From: Batillaria attramentaria | Taxonomy: Eukaryota; Mollusca; Gastropoda; Batillariidae | Direction of reading: 5' to 3' | Assembly: GCA_018292915.2 (NCBI GenBank) | Contig: JACVVK020000373.1 | Span: 437,501 to 501,500, forward strand | DNA: 64,000 nt | Shown here: piece by piece, positions 44,515-57,294 of the stretch | Numbering within the stretch: position 1 is the stretch's first letter | Layout: the number at the start of each line of letters is the position of its first letter | Notes under the pieces: generated by a model | What the model was told of the DNA's origin: nothing | Database searches by the model: none | Seen by the model: the letters and a program-made list of their open reading frames with translations, nothing else | Made by a program: the position numbers and the translations under genes

Positions 44515-45430
44515 AAGCCTGGAAAGAGCGTTGGAAGTCAGGCGGTACAGCCGTCGATTGCGCCACTATCAAAAGCGAGGAGAATACTTTGTTCTCGTGT
44601 GCTAGTTCTACTTCTGATGTGGTGTATCAGTACGTTTCCTACTTTTTAACCTGTCAGAGATAATTAGCCTAGCGTAACAGAAGTTTGCCAACACGGAACG
44701 GTTTGCGACGTACTCCGCTTCACAGAAAAGAAGTTTATTATCTACTCATGATTACACTAAACAAAGACAGCAATCTTACAGTCACATACCCTATCATTGC
44801 AGAAGATGCAGACATTTCTTGTAAACGTCACCGATGCAAATATTCCTCAATTTTCACCAAAACATAAACTGCAGCTCGGGAGCGTTGCAAAACTGCCACC
44901 ATTTCTATTTTGTCTCGGTCGGCCACAACAGGAAAGGGGCGGGGCCTCTGCTGATAGACTCGAAACCAAGGTGAAATCAGCGAACACGAGTTTTAGCCTC
45001 TAGCCATTTTCAGGGCCACTCGCCATCCGCGAAAAGTAATTTGCCCCCAATATTATGGGGTATGAGCATATAACGGTACCAGTTGCTATGCTCTTGCCAT
45101 CACAGTTTTCACTCGCCCAGGAACACATAGTTTGGAACTGTGGCTAAAGGTACGACCTCGACCTCTTAGCCACGTGACTGGGGTTAGGCGGCAGTGTACC
45201 AACCAGAAAACAATTTGAAAAGCTACTGCAGAGCAAAGACGCATGCATGCTTGTATTTCACTTTTGGCTTACCTGAGAGCAGTCGTTGTTAAACCAGAAC
45301 GAACTATCCGGCGATACAGACGTAAAGAAGAGAGATAGTACGTTCTGGAAAAAAAAGAAAACCTCGAAATGTTGAATACAAGTAGCACCCGAAACGCACC
45401 TAGCCATTTGACTTACCCCCTTTATAGGCC
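44515..45430. other. Upstream region of the SLC22 gene
   Basis: No recognised repeat or exon. Confidence 0.4.
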
Positions 45431-45435
45431 ATAAT

Positions 45436-45446
45436 TATATATATAT
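45436..45446 (+). promoter_or_regulatory. Possible TATA box of the SLC22 gene
   Basis: TATATATATAT lies about 40 bases before the start codon, which would give a very short 5' UTR. An untranslated upstream exon is equally possible. Confidence 0.35.
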
Positions 45447-45484
45447 CAGTGCTCCCACGACCCTCTCCCACAGTTACCGTCAAC

Positions 45485-47597
45485 ATGGGGAAGACACTGG
45501 AAGCGCTAGTGGATCAGGTAGGAGGCTGTGGGAGGTACCAGTTCATCATGGTGCCTCTTCTCTTCATTAATACCACCCTGACAGCCTGGAGCGTTCTCAT
45601 GATGGTGTTTGGCGCTTTGGAGCCAGATTGGTGGTGTTTGGCTCCGAGTATCCATGGCGACTTGAGCTCGTCTCTTGACAACGATGGCAATGTCTCGTTC
45701 GATGGCAATGCGGCTGGATCTTCTCCTGGCAATTTGTCCTTGCCAGTGTTCACGAGAAATATCTCCAGCGAGGGTGTGAACAGTTTGAATGATACGGCGA
45801 ATGTGTTGAAGGGGAACGCGTCACTTGGGCCTCTCGATCCTGGTTTTAAAAGTTGCCGCACAGGCAATGGAAGTGAGCAGGTGTGTGAGAGAATCGTGTT
45901 TGCTGCTGGTATCAACACTGTTGTTTCTGAGGTAAGTCAAAATCATGTTTGGGTTTTACAAACCGTATGTCAAACAAATGTCACATTCACACACAACTAG
46001 CTGGCTGCTCTGCCGTTGTTGCTAGTGCCGCGCCATTAGTTGAACCCAGTAAGTACTATGCCAATGACAACCAGAATCCTGTGTTTTTCAACGGTAGAAG
46101 ATTTTGGCCCCCCAAAACAACAACAACAACAACAAAACAAAAACAAACAAAAAACAAAAACAAATAAACAAAAAACAAACAACCAATTACCAACCAACCA
46201 ACCAACAAACAAACAAATAAACAAACAATAAACAATAAAACAACAACAACAACAACAACAACAAAACAACAACACAGTATGTATGTATGTATGTATGTAT
46301 GTATGTATGTATGTATGTATGTATGTATGTATGTATGTATGTATGCATGCATGCATGTATTTGTATGTATAAGTGTATGTGTGTGTGTGTGTGTGTGTGT
46401 GGTGAGCTTGTCGTACTCGTTTGTCGTGTTTCATGTACCCCCACTGTTTCTTTTTTTTTTTTAATAAAGTTGACTTGAACAAAACAACAACAACAGAACC
46501 TGACAAAAGAAAAAAAAAGTTTGCAACTTTGCGATTGCTAGACTACCGTACGAAATGTAAAACCAAGATGGCCACCAGCCCAATATGTTGTTTCCATTTA
46601 AATCACCTGCTGTCGTCACAGTCGTTCTGTTGTAATGCCATGTATCCGGGAGGACTCTCTCTCTCTCTAATTGAAACAACTGACCGGGCTTGTCAGACCA
46701 ATCTTGTTTTTGGAAGAGAGACGTGAAGTTGTTTTCTTTAAACAAGTTAATTGTTTTCTTCTCACTGGGATGACGCATAATACATTTGACGTAATCACTT
46801 TGATACAATTCTTGCAATGAAAGCAGCCCCATGATAATTGAAGTGTTGCTACTGGGTGTAAAGATCGAATTAATACCGGCTCAGTATGTTTAACAGACAA
46901 GTCAGGGATTATGAAAAGACTCGTCCGAAAGCCCGCAGACTAGTGAAAATACCGTCGGACTAGTTAAATTGTTTTACCACTGGCCCGCCGGACTAGTTGA
47001 GATTACGAGGCAAAGCTTGCTCTATTTTCACAGAGCTGAATGCACAAGGTACTGTCAGCGAGCCTCTCTCTCTTTATCGGAAAACAATTTCCCAGTATGT
47101 AGTACGCTTTCCGCGAACGGTGCAAATCTCCCCTCGCTACGGTCCTGGCAAGACAGCGAATTAATTGTGTGTGCACGCGTGACCGCGGACAAAGACAGGG
47201 CAATTAGCGCATCGCCCCCGAAGCTCCACTGCAGCTCTGCGGGTAGTTATCACCTCATCCGCCAGTTCCGACGTCCTTTACACCTGTCAAATCACTGACC
47301 ATTGTTTTCACAAGACAACTTATCACGCGTAGGTCGGTGCGTGTGAACTGACGTGTTTCTTTGTGTGCCGGTGTGTGTGAGCGAATTAAGGCGGACCGGA
47401 TGTGAATTTTGATAGGTATCGTGGGTACTAATCCGGCCCCCTTGTTTTCGTGTTTGACAATAAAGACAAGCCAATCGTATTCTCGGTGTCAAATGACGTT
47501 GATGACACAATTCAATGAATCACTGAATCAATGAACATGGATTCCATCTTTTTTCCGCGCCTGTCTGTGTGTGCGTGTGCGTGTTGGGGAGAGAGGT

Positions 47598-47639
<42 letters not shown>

Positions 47640-50600
47640 AATCTGCAGCCACACTTTAGGCGTTGTTTTGTCTAAAAACTGTAAACGCTCTCTCTCTCTC
47701 TCTCTCTTACACTTATGTGCTGTTCTGTCACTGTATTACACTGCTCAGAGTCTGTGGCAAAAACAAAACTTCAAATAGAGAAATTCGGAAAACAATGGCG
47801 AGACATAATCCAGAAACGCCAGCATTAGGCCTACGTCAGTCAAATATGACGTCGGCAAAATGAGGCTTATACTGCGCGAATGTTCTAGATCTGACCTGTT
47901 CAGTATGTAAGCAGCCCTGCACAGCGTCCTGAGTTCTTCTTTCAAGAATTTGTTCTCCGCGCATCTTCTGTTAGTAAAGTATTGGAGTTGTATTCTGTTG
48001 TATCCCGTGTCTTCTCTGCGAGTGCACGAAGATGGCGACATAGCAGAAGTAAAATACAACACCACGTCTCCAAACAGAGGAATTCGGAAAGAAAGTGGCG
48101 AGACACCCCCAAGAAAAAACAGCATCACGTCAATCAAACATGACGCACTTACTTTACGTCAGTGCGCGTGCGTCTCTTCTTTGATGTTTGTGCGGCGTGT
48201 GGCTTGTAGAGGAAATGTGCTGTGAGTACAAATTTTCGAGTCAACTGACGATAACGGCTGCAGTGAATTTTTCTAATTTTTTTTGGTATATTTTTTATGG
48301 CACCCCAGGCTCATTATCTATGTATAGTAGGAGCGATTTTGAGATCTAAAGTGTGTTCACCAGCACTTTCATCAGGTACGGCTTACGCCAAAAGTATAAA
48401 AGCGACAACCTCCAAAATTCACTTAGTTAAGAGTCCGTATTAATGCTATCTATGTCCAAAAAATGGAGTGGTTTAGGTAAATATTACGCCTTTAAACGCC
48501 AGAAAGCCACTTTTTCTAAAAAGGGAGATAACTCGCAAATTACGTGTGCAATCGTACCTGGATCGGGCCTTCTATTCAACAATCTTGATTCATTTAGAAA
48601 CCCCAAATTTGAAATCGATCGGTTTAGTATTTTCGGAGAAATAGGTATCTGAACTGGGTTCACATGCAATGTCAACTCAGGCTCGGTTTACATGAAAACT
48701 ATAAGAGCGACCATTTTCTAGTAGTGACTCTGTTCAGAGTCCGTATTCAAGCTATCTACTGCCAAACAATTGAGTGGTTTAAATAAATATTACGCCTGTA
48801 AACGAAAGACAACCAACTTGTCTCAAAAGGGCGATAACTCCCAAATCACTTAAGCAATCATCACACGCTTGAATCGTCTAATGTAACATTTTGATATATT
48901 TGGATACCCCAAATTTCAAGCCATTCGGTTAAGTATTTTCGAAGAAACGGGCCCGGACACAATTCACACACACACACACACACATCCACACAGACGGCAC
49001 TCAGAAGGAGGAAAAGTGCGTTCGGCTCACCATACATGCCAGCATCGATGACGCATGTTTTCTTACGTCATTGTCAGAGTTACACTTGCATAATCGTCTC
49101 TGCGGGAGATCGGCAGTGACGTGCGTTTGTACCACAGATGCTTGCCCATGAACGTGGAAAATTTAGCCCGTCCTATGATGTTGTTTCCATTACTATGGAA
49201 ACAACATAACAAGTAAGCTAAGCCGGGAACGGACGTACACACAATGTACAGACATTCGATGTGAGCAAATTACAGAAAGGCGAATAAGCAGTGCATACTA
49301 GCCAGAGCAGATGACGAAGATAATAAAAAGACAGAGACAGTAAAAGTTAATTGGAAACAGCTGAAATATGGACATGCCTAATGTTCCTACGACTATAGAC
49401 ATAATTAGTGAGAGCTGGTTCCTAGGTGCGTGTTGACGCATAAAGTGAACGGATTATGTTTGTACACTTTTCCACTCTATTGTACTGGGTGGGTGGGTGG
49501 GTCGGTGGGCGGGTGTTTGGGGGTTTAACGTCCTTTTCCAGCACACACGGGTGATATAAAAGACGTCGCAACGATGAAAAAGCCAGCACAAATAGTTGAA
49601 CCCAGCCGGGATACGAACTCACGGCCCGAGCATTAGAAGTCTAACGCTCTACCATTCGACCACCCCGGCTCCCCCTCTACTGTACTGAAGAAAGAAAGTA
49701 GAAGCCCGTTCTTTAAGGTATAGAGTGAAAGGGGTGATCTGACATTGGGAGGCATCGAATTCCAAAGATTGGGACCAGAAATGGGTAGACTGGATTCGTA
49801 AACTTCAGGCATATTCACTCACACAGTGAACATTAGTGAGTGATCGGGGAAGTCACATCCTCGATTACAGGAGAGTGGTAACATGACTAAGTGAACATCA
49901 ACAAATGGCAGGCAAAGTGGTCATGTCTAATACTAGTGAGACTTAGTAGGACTTCGTACGGAGGACTTCGTTGAGCAGCGTAACCCATTTACATGTAAAT
50001 TAGGCTCACACGGCAGAGGCCGCGAGCTGCTAACGCGCTGCGATTAGCTAATGGTACCCGTAACGTGCCTAATTTACATGCAAGTGGGTTACGCTGCTCA
50101 GCGAAGTTCTCCGTACGAAGCCCTACTAAGTCTCACTACTAAGATGTCTTTGCATACGTATGATGGCCATTGTAACAATGTTCAGAAAGAACAAAAAAAA
50201 AAAAAAAAGAGTTATGTTTCCTCTAGAGCATCATCAACTGCCATGTGATACGTAGTAGTATAACTGACATTAATTTCAACACTTTGTTGACGCGTCTGTT
50301 AATTTGTTTGTATGTCAAAGTTATGTCACCAGTAAAAGAAAGAACTGAACTTTCCAATGATGTTACAATGTAACAAAATTTCTGTGCTACAGAAACTGTA
50401 TTTTCTGGAGTTTGTTTTCACTGAAATCACGTGTGAGAACGTGCGTCACAGACAACACGCCTTAAAAGAGTTAAGGAAGGATTGAACCTGTAGGTTGGTA
50501 TTGATACTAGTATAGTCTTTTGCCCCACTACTGAGGTAAGCGAAACTCCGGCTGTATTCCCGGCCATTTAGACAACGCTACCCCTTTCCCTGCATGTACT

Positions 50601-51686
50601 TGTTTTCCATTCCAGGCCACCTCTAGCAAGGAGAGCCGGGGTGGTCGAATGGTAGAGCGTAGGACTTCTAATGCTCGGGTCGTGAGTTCGATCCCGGCTG
50701 GGGCCAAATAGTGTGCTGGCTTTTTCATCGTTGCCCCGTCTTTGATATCACCCTATGTGGTGGAAAAGGACGTTAAACCCCTAAACGCCCACCCACCCAC
50801 CCCCCTCTAGCAAGGGAATTTTATCACCGTCGATACAAATTTATGCATGAGTGTATATATGGCCATCCATCACAAAATCAGTCCTTACTCGATTTTGGGG
50901 GGGTGGTTTGGAGATGTATATATTTTAAAATTTGCACTCTTTTCTGGTCATTTTGATGTATGAATGAATGCTGTAGTTCAAAAGTTGTGGAAGGTATACC
51001 CATCAGAAGTTAAGTACCCCGCTGGCGCCCATTTTGAGAAAACGGCTTCCAAAGGTTTTGTACCCATGTGCCACAGTTTTATACGAGAAGGCGAGACAAG
51101 CACAGGGCACGAGTCTGCACGTGAATTTTGACTCAAAATGACGGGGAAAATTCCTCAACCAAATTCTAAGGATTCGAACCTGTCCCTTAGTACCCGCAGG
51201 TGGGCGCCCTCAACCACTAGTCACAAATCCCCTTTTTACAGACCTTTGAGTACTGAGACCGTGTCCTTGACATCTCCATAACCCTGACATCTCCATAACC
51301 CTGTGGCAAAAGCACTGTAAAACGCAAAGCAGACAGAATAAACTGTAAAACGCAAAGTAGACAGAATAAACTTTTTATTGACCAACATTCGACGGGCAGC
51401 GAAGGGTAACCCCTGTAGGCATTCGCTTGAAGGTCAGAAGAAAACAGCTCTTTATGGAAAAAAACTAAGACACATGTGGCTGTCATTTGCCTTTAGTATG
51501 CATAATAATTTAGTTCTGTTTAGTGCAAGATGGGCATGTCTTAGAGGAGAAAAAATTCATACACGCTCCACAATGATCTCCCACAAACCCACACTGTCCC
51601 CACACTGTCAGCCTTTAAATCACAGCTCAAAACGTACCTGTTCCGTCAGGCCTTTCCATAGATAACTGGGTCCCTGTGTCCATGTT

Positions 51687-51737
<51 letters not shown>

Positions 51738-53090
51738 TGTGGTGTGTGTGTGGGTGTGTGCGCTCTGAGTCTGTCCTTCAGAGACGGGCGCCTTATAAAT
51801 ATGATGTATTATTATTATTATTATTAAACCCTCCCCAGCGTCGTGTGTGAGACGACATGCGAAACACATTTCGTTCCGCGCATGAGTACCCCACGTTTCT
51901 AACTGGTGTTGTTGGACAGAAACTACTTAACTTTGACAAAGGACGGCACAGGTCAACGTTTCGGCTTTCGCCTTCTTCCAGGACATAAACAAATGGGACA
52001 TAACTTCAACAAACAAACAAAAGGTAACTCTGCGGACGTACTGACATACACGGCGCGGGGGGTGGGGAGGGGGGGGGGGAAACGGTGGGCGAGAAGAGGA
52101 CCAGAAAAAATAGTAAAAATATCATAACACCCATCCTTTGGTGACAAAAGACCATGGACTGTGTGTGAAAAAAAAATTGTTGGGCAGAAAAGAACAAAAA
52201 AGAATAGTTTGTTTGTTTGTTGAAGTTATGTCCCATTTGTTTATGTCCTGAAGAAGGCGAAAGCCGAAACGTTGACCTGTGCCGTCCTTTGTCAAAGTTA
52301 AGTGGTTTCTGTCCCTTTTATGTCGCTTTTATTTGCTTAACTTGTAACCACTTCGCAGTCATTACCGTTTCCTTTTCTTCTTGGTGTTTTTGGGGTTTTT
52401 TTTCTTCCGGTTTTGGCCCTGTATGCGAAAATCGGGCAAGATTTACGGTTCCTTAACGGCTCTCACTGCAGCAAATACGGGTATGATCAAAGTGCAACAC
52501 GCCCACATGTATTGATTATAATTTTTCAGTGGGGTCACTGGTGCATAACTCTTAATTTACTTGGTAGGAATTGAGTTAATGAAACAGTGCGAGATAATAA
52601 GAAATAGGAAACATAAAAAAAAATACCTCTGGCTTTTTCCATCGCCTGTATCCTTCCAAGTTCAAATCATGTCAAAAGATCATAAGCGTCTGGCACATCC
52701 ATGGCGGTTTGGTCCTCTTTTCAATATTTTTTAGTTTGCTTATTTTGTTGTTGTTGTTGTTGTTGTTGTTTTGGTTGTTGTTGTTTGTTTGTTTGTTGGT
52801 TTTTTTTTTTTGGGGGGGGGGGGGGGTGTCTTCAAAATTTCTAAACAGCTTTAATTTTTGAGGGCACTAACGAAGTGACGTTCAGGATGACTTCAACTCA
52901 AGCAAAAAAAGTAGCTTTTCAGTAAATGTTTCTTGTTTGCCGACGTACAACCCAAACCCTCACAAACCCACTTCGCGAAATTTGTCTCAACAGTTTCATT
53001 TGGTGTGCGACAAGTCATGGATCCCGGCTATGATCATCTCAGTTCAGATGGCTGGAGCCCTCATTGGGTGTGTCGTGTCTGGTAAGAGCT

Positions 53091-53182
<92 letters not shown>

Positions 53183-55599
53183 TCTCTCTCTCTCTCTGCT
53201 TGGCACAGGCCCGGTGCATGTGTGTTTGTACATGCGCACTTTCTTTATATGTAGGTTCCTTACACTGTTTGTTGTTTGACTATTTGATTTTTTACTTAGT
53301 ACTTACTACAATTTTATTTGTTTACCTTTTTGCTTTTCTATTTACTACCTTTTTAGTATTAGCAACGGCAAGTTTGTAAACTGACGAACCTTTTCTGTCA
53401 AAACTTGTACCGTTGATAAATAAAGTTTCATCATCATCATAATCATCATCATCATCATCTCTCTCTCTCTCTCTCTCTCTCACATATATATATATGTGTG
53501 TGTAAGCAACCCTCGAAATATCAATAAGGCTGAAGTTCATTGATTATGGGCCAAAACAGTTCAAGCAGAAAAGAGACAACCGGGTGATGCGAAAATGTCA
53601 TTTATGCAAATGACAATTGTTATTTATAGCATATCTAGCAAATACGGGATAAAACCAGTAATGTAATCAAGACGGGTTCGAAAACGGCCACAACATAATG
53701 TTATATCTATACAGACGCATACGTTTAAGTCAAACACGCTTAAGTCGAACTTCGGATAAGTCGAAAGAATTTTTTTCCCTGGCCAAACTTGTTAATTGTA
53801 TAACTCAATTTTCCACGGATAAGTCGAACAAGTACTCCAAAACGGATAAGTCAAACGGGTACGTATGTCATACAAAATTTGCTCTTTTTGCTTCGAATAA
53901 GTCAAAGTAGTCACAGGCACAAGAATATTTTTCTCCATCTGATGCGTCGGCGTCAAACACGGCTTGCGCGAAGATTTGACATTTTCCGTGCAGTTACAGG
54001 TTTGAGGTGGTTGCATTGCCCAAAACTGACTCAAACTGACATTAATTTTCATAGAATCTCTGTAGCTACATGAATCACTTTGAGCTCAGTTCCAGTTCAG
54101 AGTTCGGGCTCGCCGCGCCGCGTCTCACAAGGTAGTTAATCTCGCAGCGATAGCACACAAGCAAAGATTATAATACAAGGATTGCAATAAAAGGAATGAG
54201 ACATGTGTGAAAAAGCATGATACAGTTAAGTTACCACACTTACGTACAGCGAATATGCAGGGAGTGGTTTATGTGTTTACCCTAACAGTTTGGATTCACA
54301 CGATGAAAGGAATATATCACCCTTTGATGTCAACGGGAGATACAAAAAAATATCTCGTCAAATTGCAGTCTTTCATGAATGGTTTCATGTAGTGACATGA
54401 AACAACATGAAAGGTACCATACAGTGACAGTGAGATCTGTGGTCGGCTTGGTATTTGTGGGGATCTTTTTTTTGTTGTTGTTGGTTGGTTCAGTTTGTAT
54501 TTGTATTCGGGCGTAGCGTGGGGGGGGGGGGGGGGATTCAACTGGGGAAGGGTGCAACAATATGAAAGAATTTTGTGACCCCCTCAACCCCCTCCCTCCA
54601 TAGGCTGGTTGGGCTACGTGATAGTATTAGCTTCCGGGGCATGTAGTAAGAACTCGGCTAAATATAGTATAAAATCTTTGCCCCTTTTAAAATTTGTGTG
54701 CATAGTAAAATATGGCAATCTGGTGCTTTTTGTTGGCTTTGTAAACAAGTTTCATGCCAGGTAATAGTAAAATTAGGGAAAAATGAGGCTGGCTTGTGGA
54801 CTATTTGTATTCATGCGCGGCTGGCACAGGAGCCAGCAGACGACCGTGGAATGAGGGGGTATGTGGTCGCTGCCAACATTGCCAAAAAACGGAATATTGG
54901 AATTTGTTTAAATTTCCTCTACGCATGCGTCTATGGCCGCCTGATTTTTGTGAATTTTTTGGTGAATTTTAAAGCATTTCTAGGGTGTCATCTGCAGCGT
55001 TATGTGTAAGAGGAATATATAGCGTTTTCCTCCAGATTTGCATCTGTATCGCGTAGCCTGTATTGGAGCCGAGTTCAGCCAGCCATCCCGGCATGCCAAG
55101 CGATACACGCAGGATCAAACTCTAAGGGTTCGTCCGTTTCACACCCTAGCACCCAGCAGCGTGTGTGTGTGTGTGTGTGGGGGGGGGGGGGGGGTCCGGG
55201 GAGGGGTTGGGGGTTTGAACCGGGGGGGGGGGGGGGTTCTCGTACAGTAGGGCCTCACTTTGGCGACCACCCATGGGACCGAGCGAAACCGGTCCTGAAC
55301 GACAGTTGGTCGCCCAAGCCACAGGCACTCACAGTGATGTCCGGACGCATGTCAACCGTAGAGATCATGGCATAATTAGTACATGCATAACTGTGACTCA
55401 GTAGCAGAGTTTGATGTTTCTGTGGAGTCTTTTAGAAATCAGGATTGTGAGGCTTTACCTCAATTTGAACGACGGATAACGACGTACACTGACATCCCGG
55501 CGTTACTTGTTTGCTAAGTGTCAAATCACTGAGTTTAGTACAGCTGAATTCCCAGTGGCATCTCTCTCTCTCTCTCTCTTTCACCGTCACGGTGGCAAT

Positions 55600-55686
<87 letters not shown>

Positions 55687-55689
55687 GCA

Positions 55690-55757
<68 letters not shown>

Positions 55758-57259
55758 ACCCACTGCCCAACAGTAATATGACGGAGATTTATGACCAGTT
55801 AGGGTTAGGGTATTTCAAAGGAGTAACCCATTTTCAGAAGTTTAGGGTTAGTAAAATAGGTTCAATGAGAGATAGAAGTCAAAATGAATGAAGTGTAGGG
55901 TTAGGGGTCAGTTTGGGGCTGGGTTTGCGAGAAAATTGTAAATAATGGTGAAAACAAACATATACCACATGTTTGCCCCCCCCCCCCTTTTTTTTTTTGC
56001 AACAAAACTGTGTACTACATCGGTGCGATCGGACACAATGTATATGCACTTTTGCCATACTGGAACTTTGGCCGGCTGCGCAGCAACATTCAATTTGAAC
56101 CTTTCGCACGCTAGTGGATGTACAGTAATACTGTACATAAACAATACGACAAATAACCATATTGTGTTATACTCGTGTTTCACGTGCACAGGCCAACTTG
56201 GTGACACTATCGGACGGAAGAAGACGCTGATCGTGTTGTCCGTGCTTCACTGTCTGTTTGCTCTTGTTGCGGCGTTCTCTAACTCGTGGCAAATGTTTGC
56301 TGTTCTCAGGTGAATGTCATCTTTTTAAAAAAGTAGCATTACATCCCTCGCTCGCAGTTTGTCATGGCGACCTTTTCCTATAATGACAATATGTGCTGTT
56401 TTGATTTGCTGCTGCTGCTGACTATTAATATTATTTATTATTACTGTTGTCATTATTATTATTATTATTGTGATTATTGTCATCATTTGTTGTATTTTTC
56501 TCCTGCTATATCGCTCTCTCGGTGCACAAGCAGAGAAGACACGGGATACAACAGGATACAACTCCAAATACTTTATTAACAGAAGATGCGTAAGAACAAA
56601 CTCATGAAAGAGGAAGAACCCAGAACGCTGTGCAGTGCTGCTTATATACTAACAGGTCAGATCTAGAACATTCTGCAACATACTGGCAAGTACGGAATCG
56701 TTCCAAGGTTACGTAATCTACTGACGCTACTGCACTCGCATGTTCTGGGATGGTCTAGATATTTCCATCGAAATGCAGTGACTTTTCGCGATCTCTACAA
56801 CACCTCCCTACCAAAATTATTACTACTATTATTATCATCATCATTATTAATTATCATCAGAATAAATAGCAGTTAATTCACTCGTGAACACGAAAACAAA
56901 CCAAGATACAAAGTAATGAATTTTGCGACACGGGTAGGTGGGTGTTTGAGGGTTTAACGTCCTTTTACAGCACGTATAGATCAAAGACACGATATTTTAT
57001 TGATTTGATTTGATTTATAGTATTTCATTTTCAGAGCTTTGATTGGATTTACTCACGGAGGGATCATCCCGTCCACCTTCGCCTATCTCCCAGAATTCAT
57101 TGGCATAAAATGGCGGGCTCTTCTTCCCAGCGTGCCTTATTGGGGGCTAGGGACGATAACTCTCAGCCTTGTTGTATGGGGTTTACGTGACTGGCGTCAT
57201 TTGCAGATTGCGACTGCAGTGGGTGCTGCCGCCTGTCTCCCTGTGTGGATGTGAGGCGC

Positions 57260-57294
<35 letters not shown>

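Noticed and set aside
55795..55905. TTAGGGTTAGGG near 55800 as interstitial telomere
   Set aside because: Only two adjacent TTAGGG units and a few scattered AGGGTTAG words; not a telomeric array.
56192..56309. SLC22 region as two separate transporters
   Set aside because: Exon phases and order of the transmembrane motifs join all seven exons into one transporter; no second start or stop is seen.
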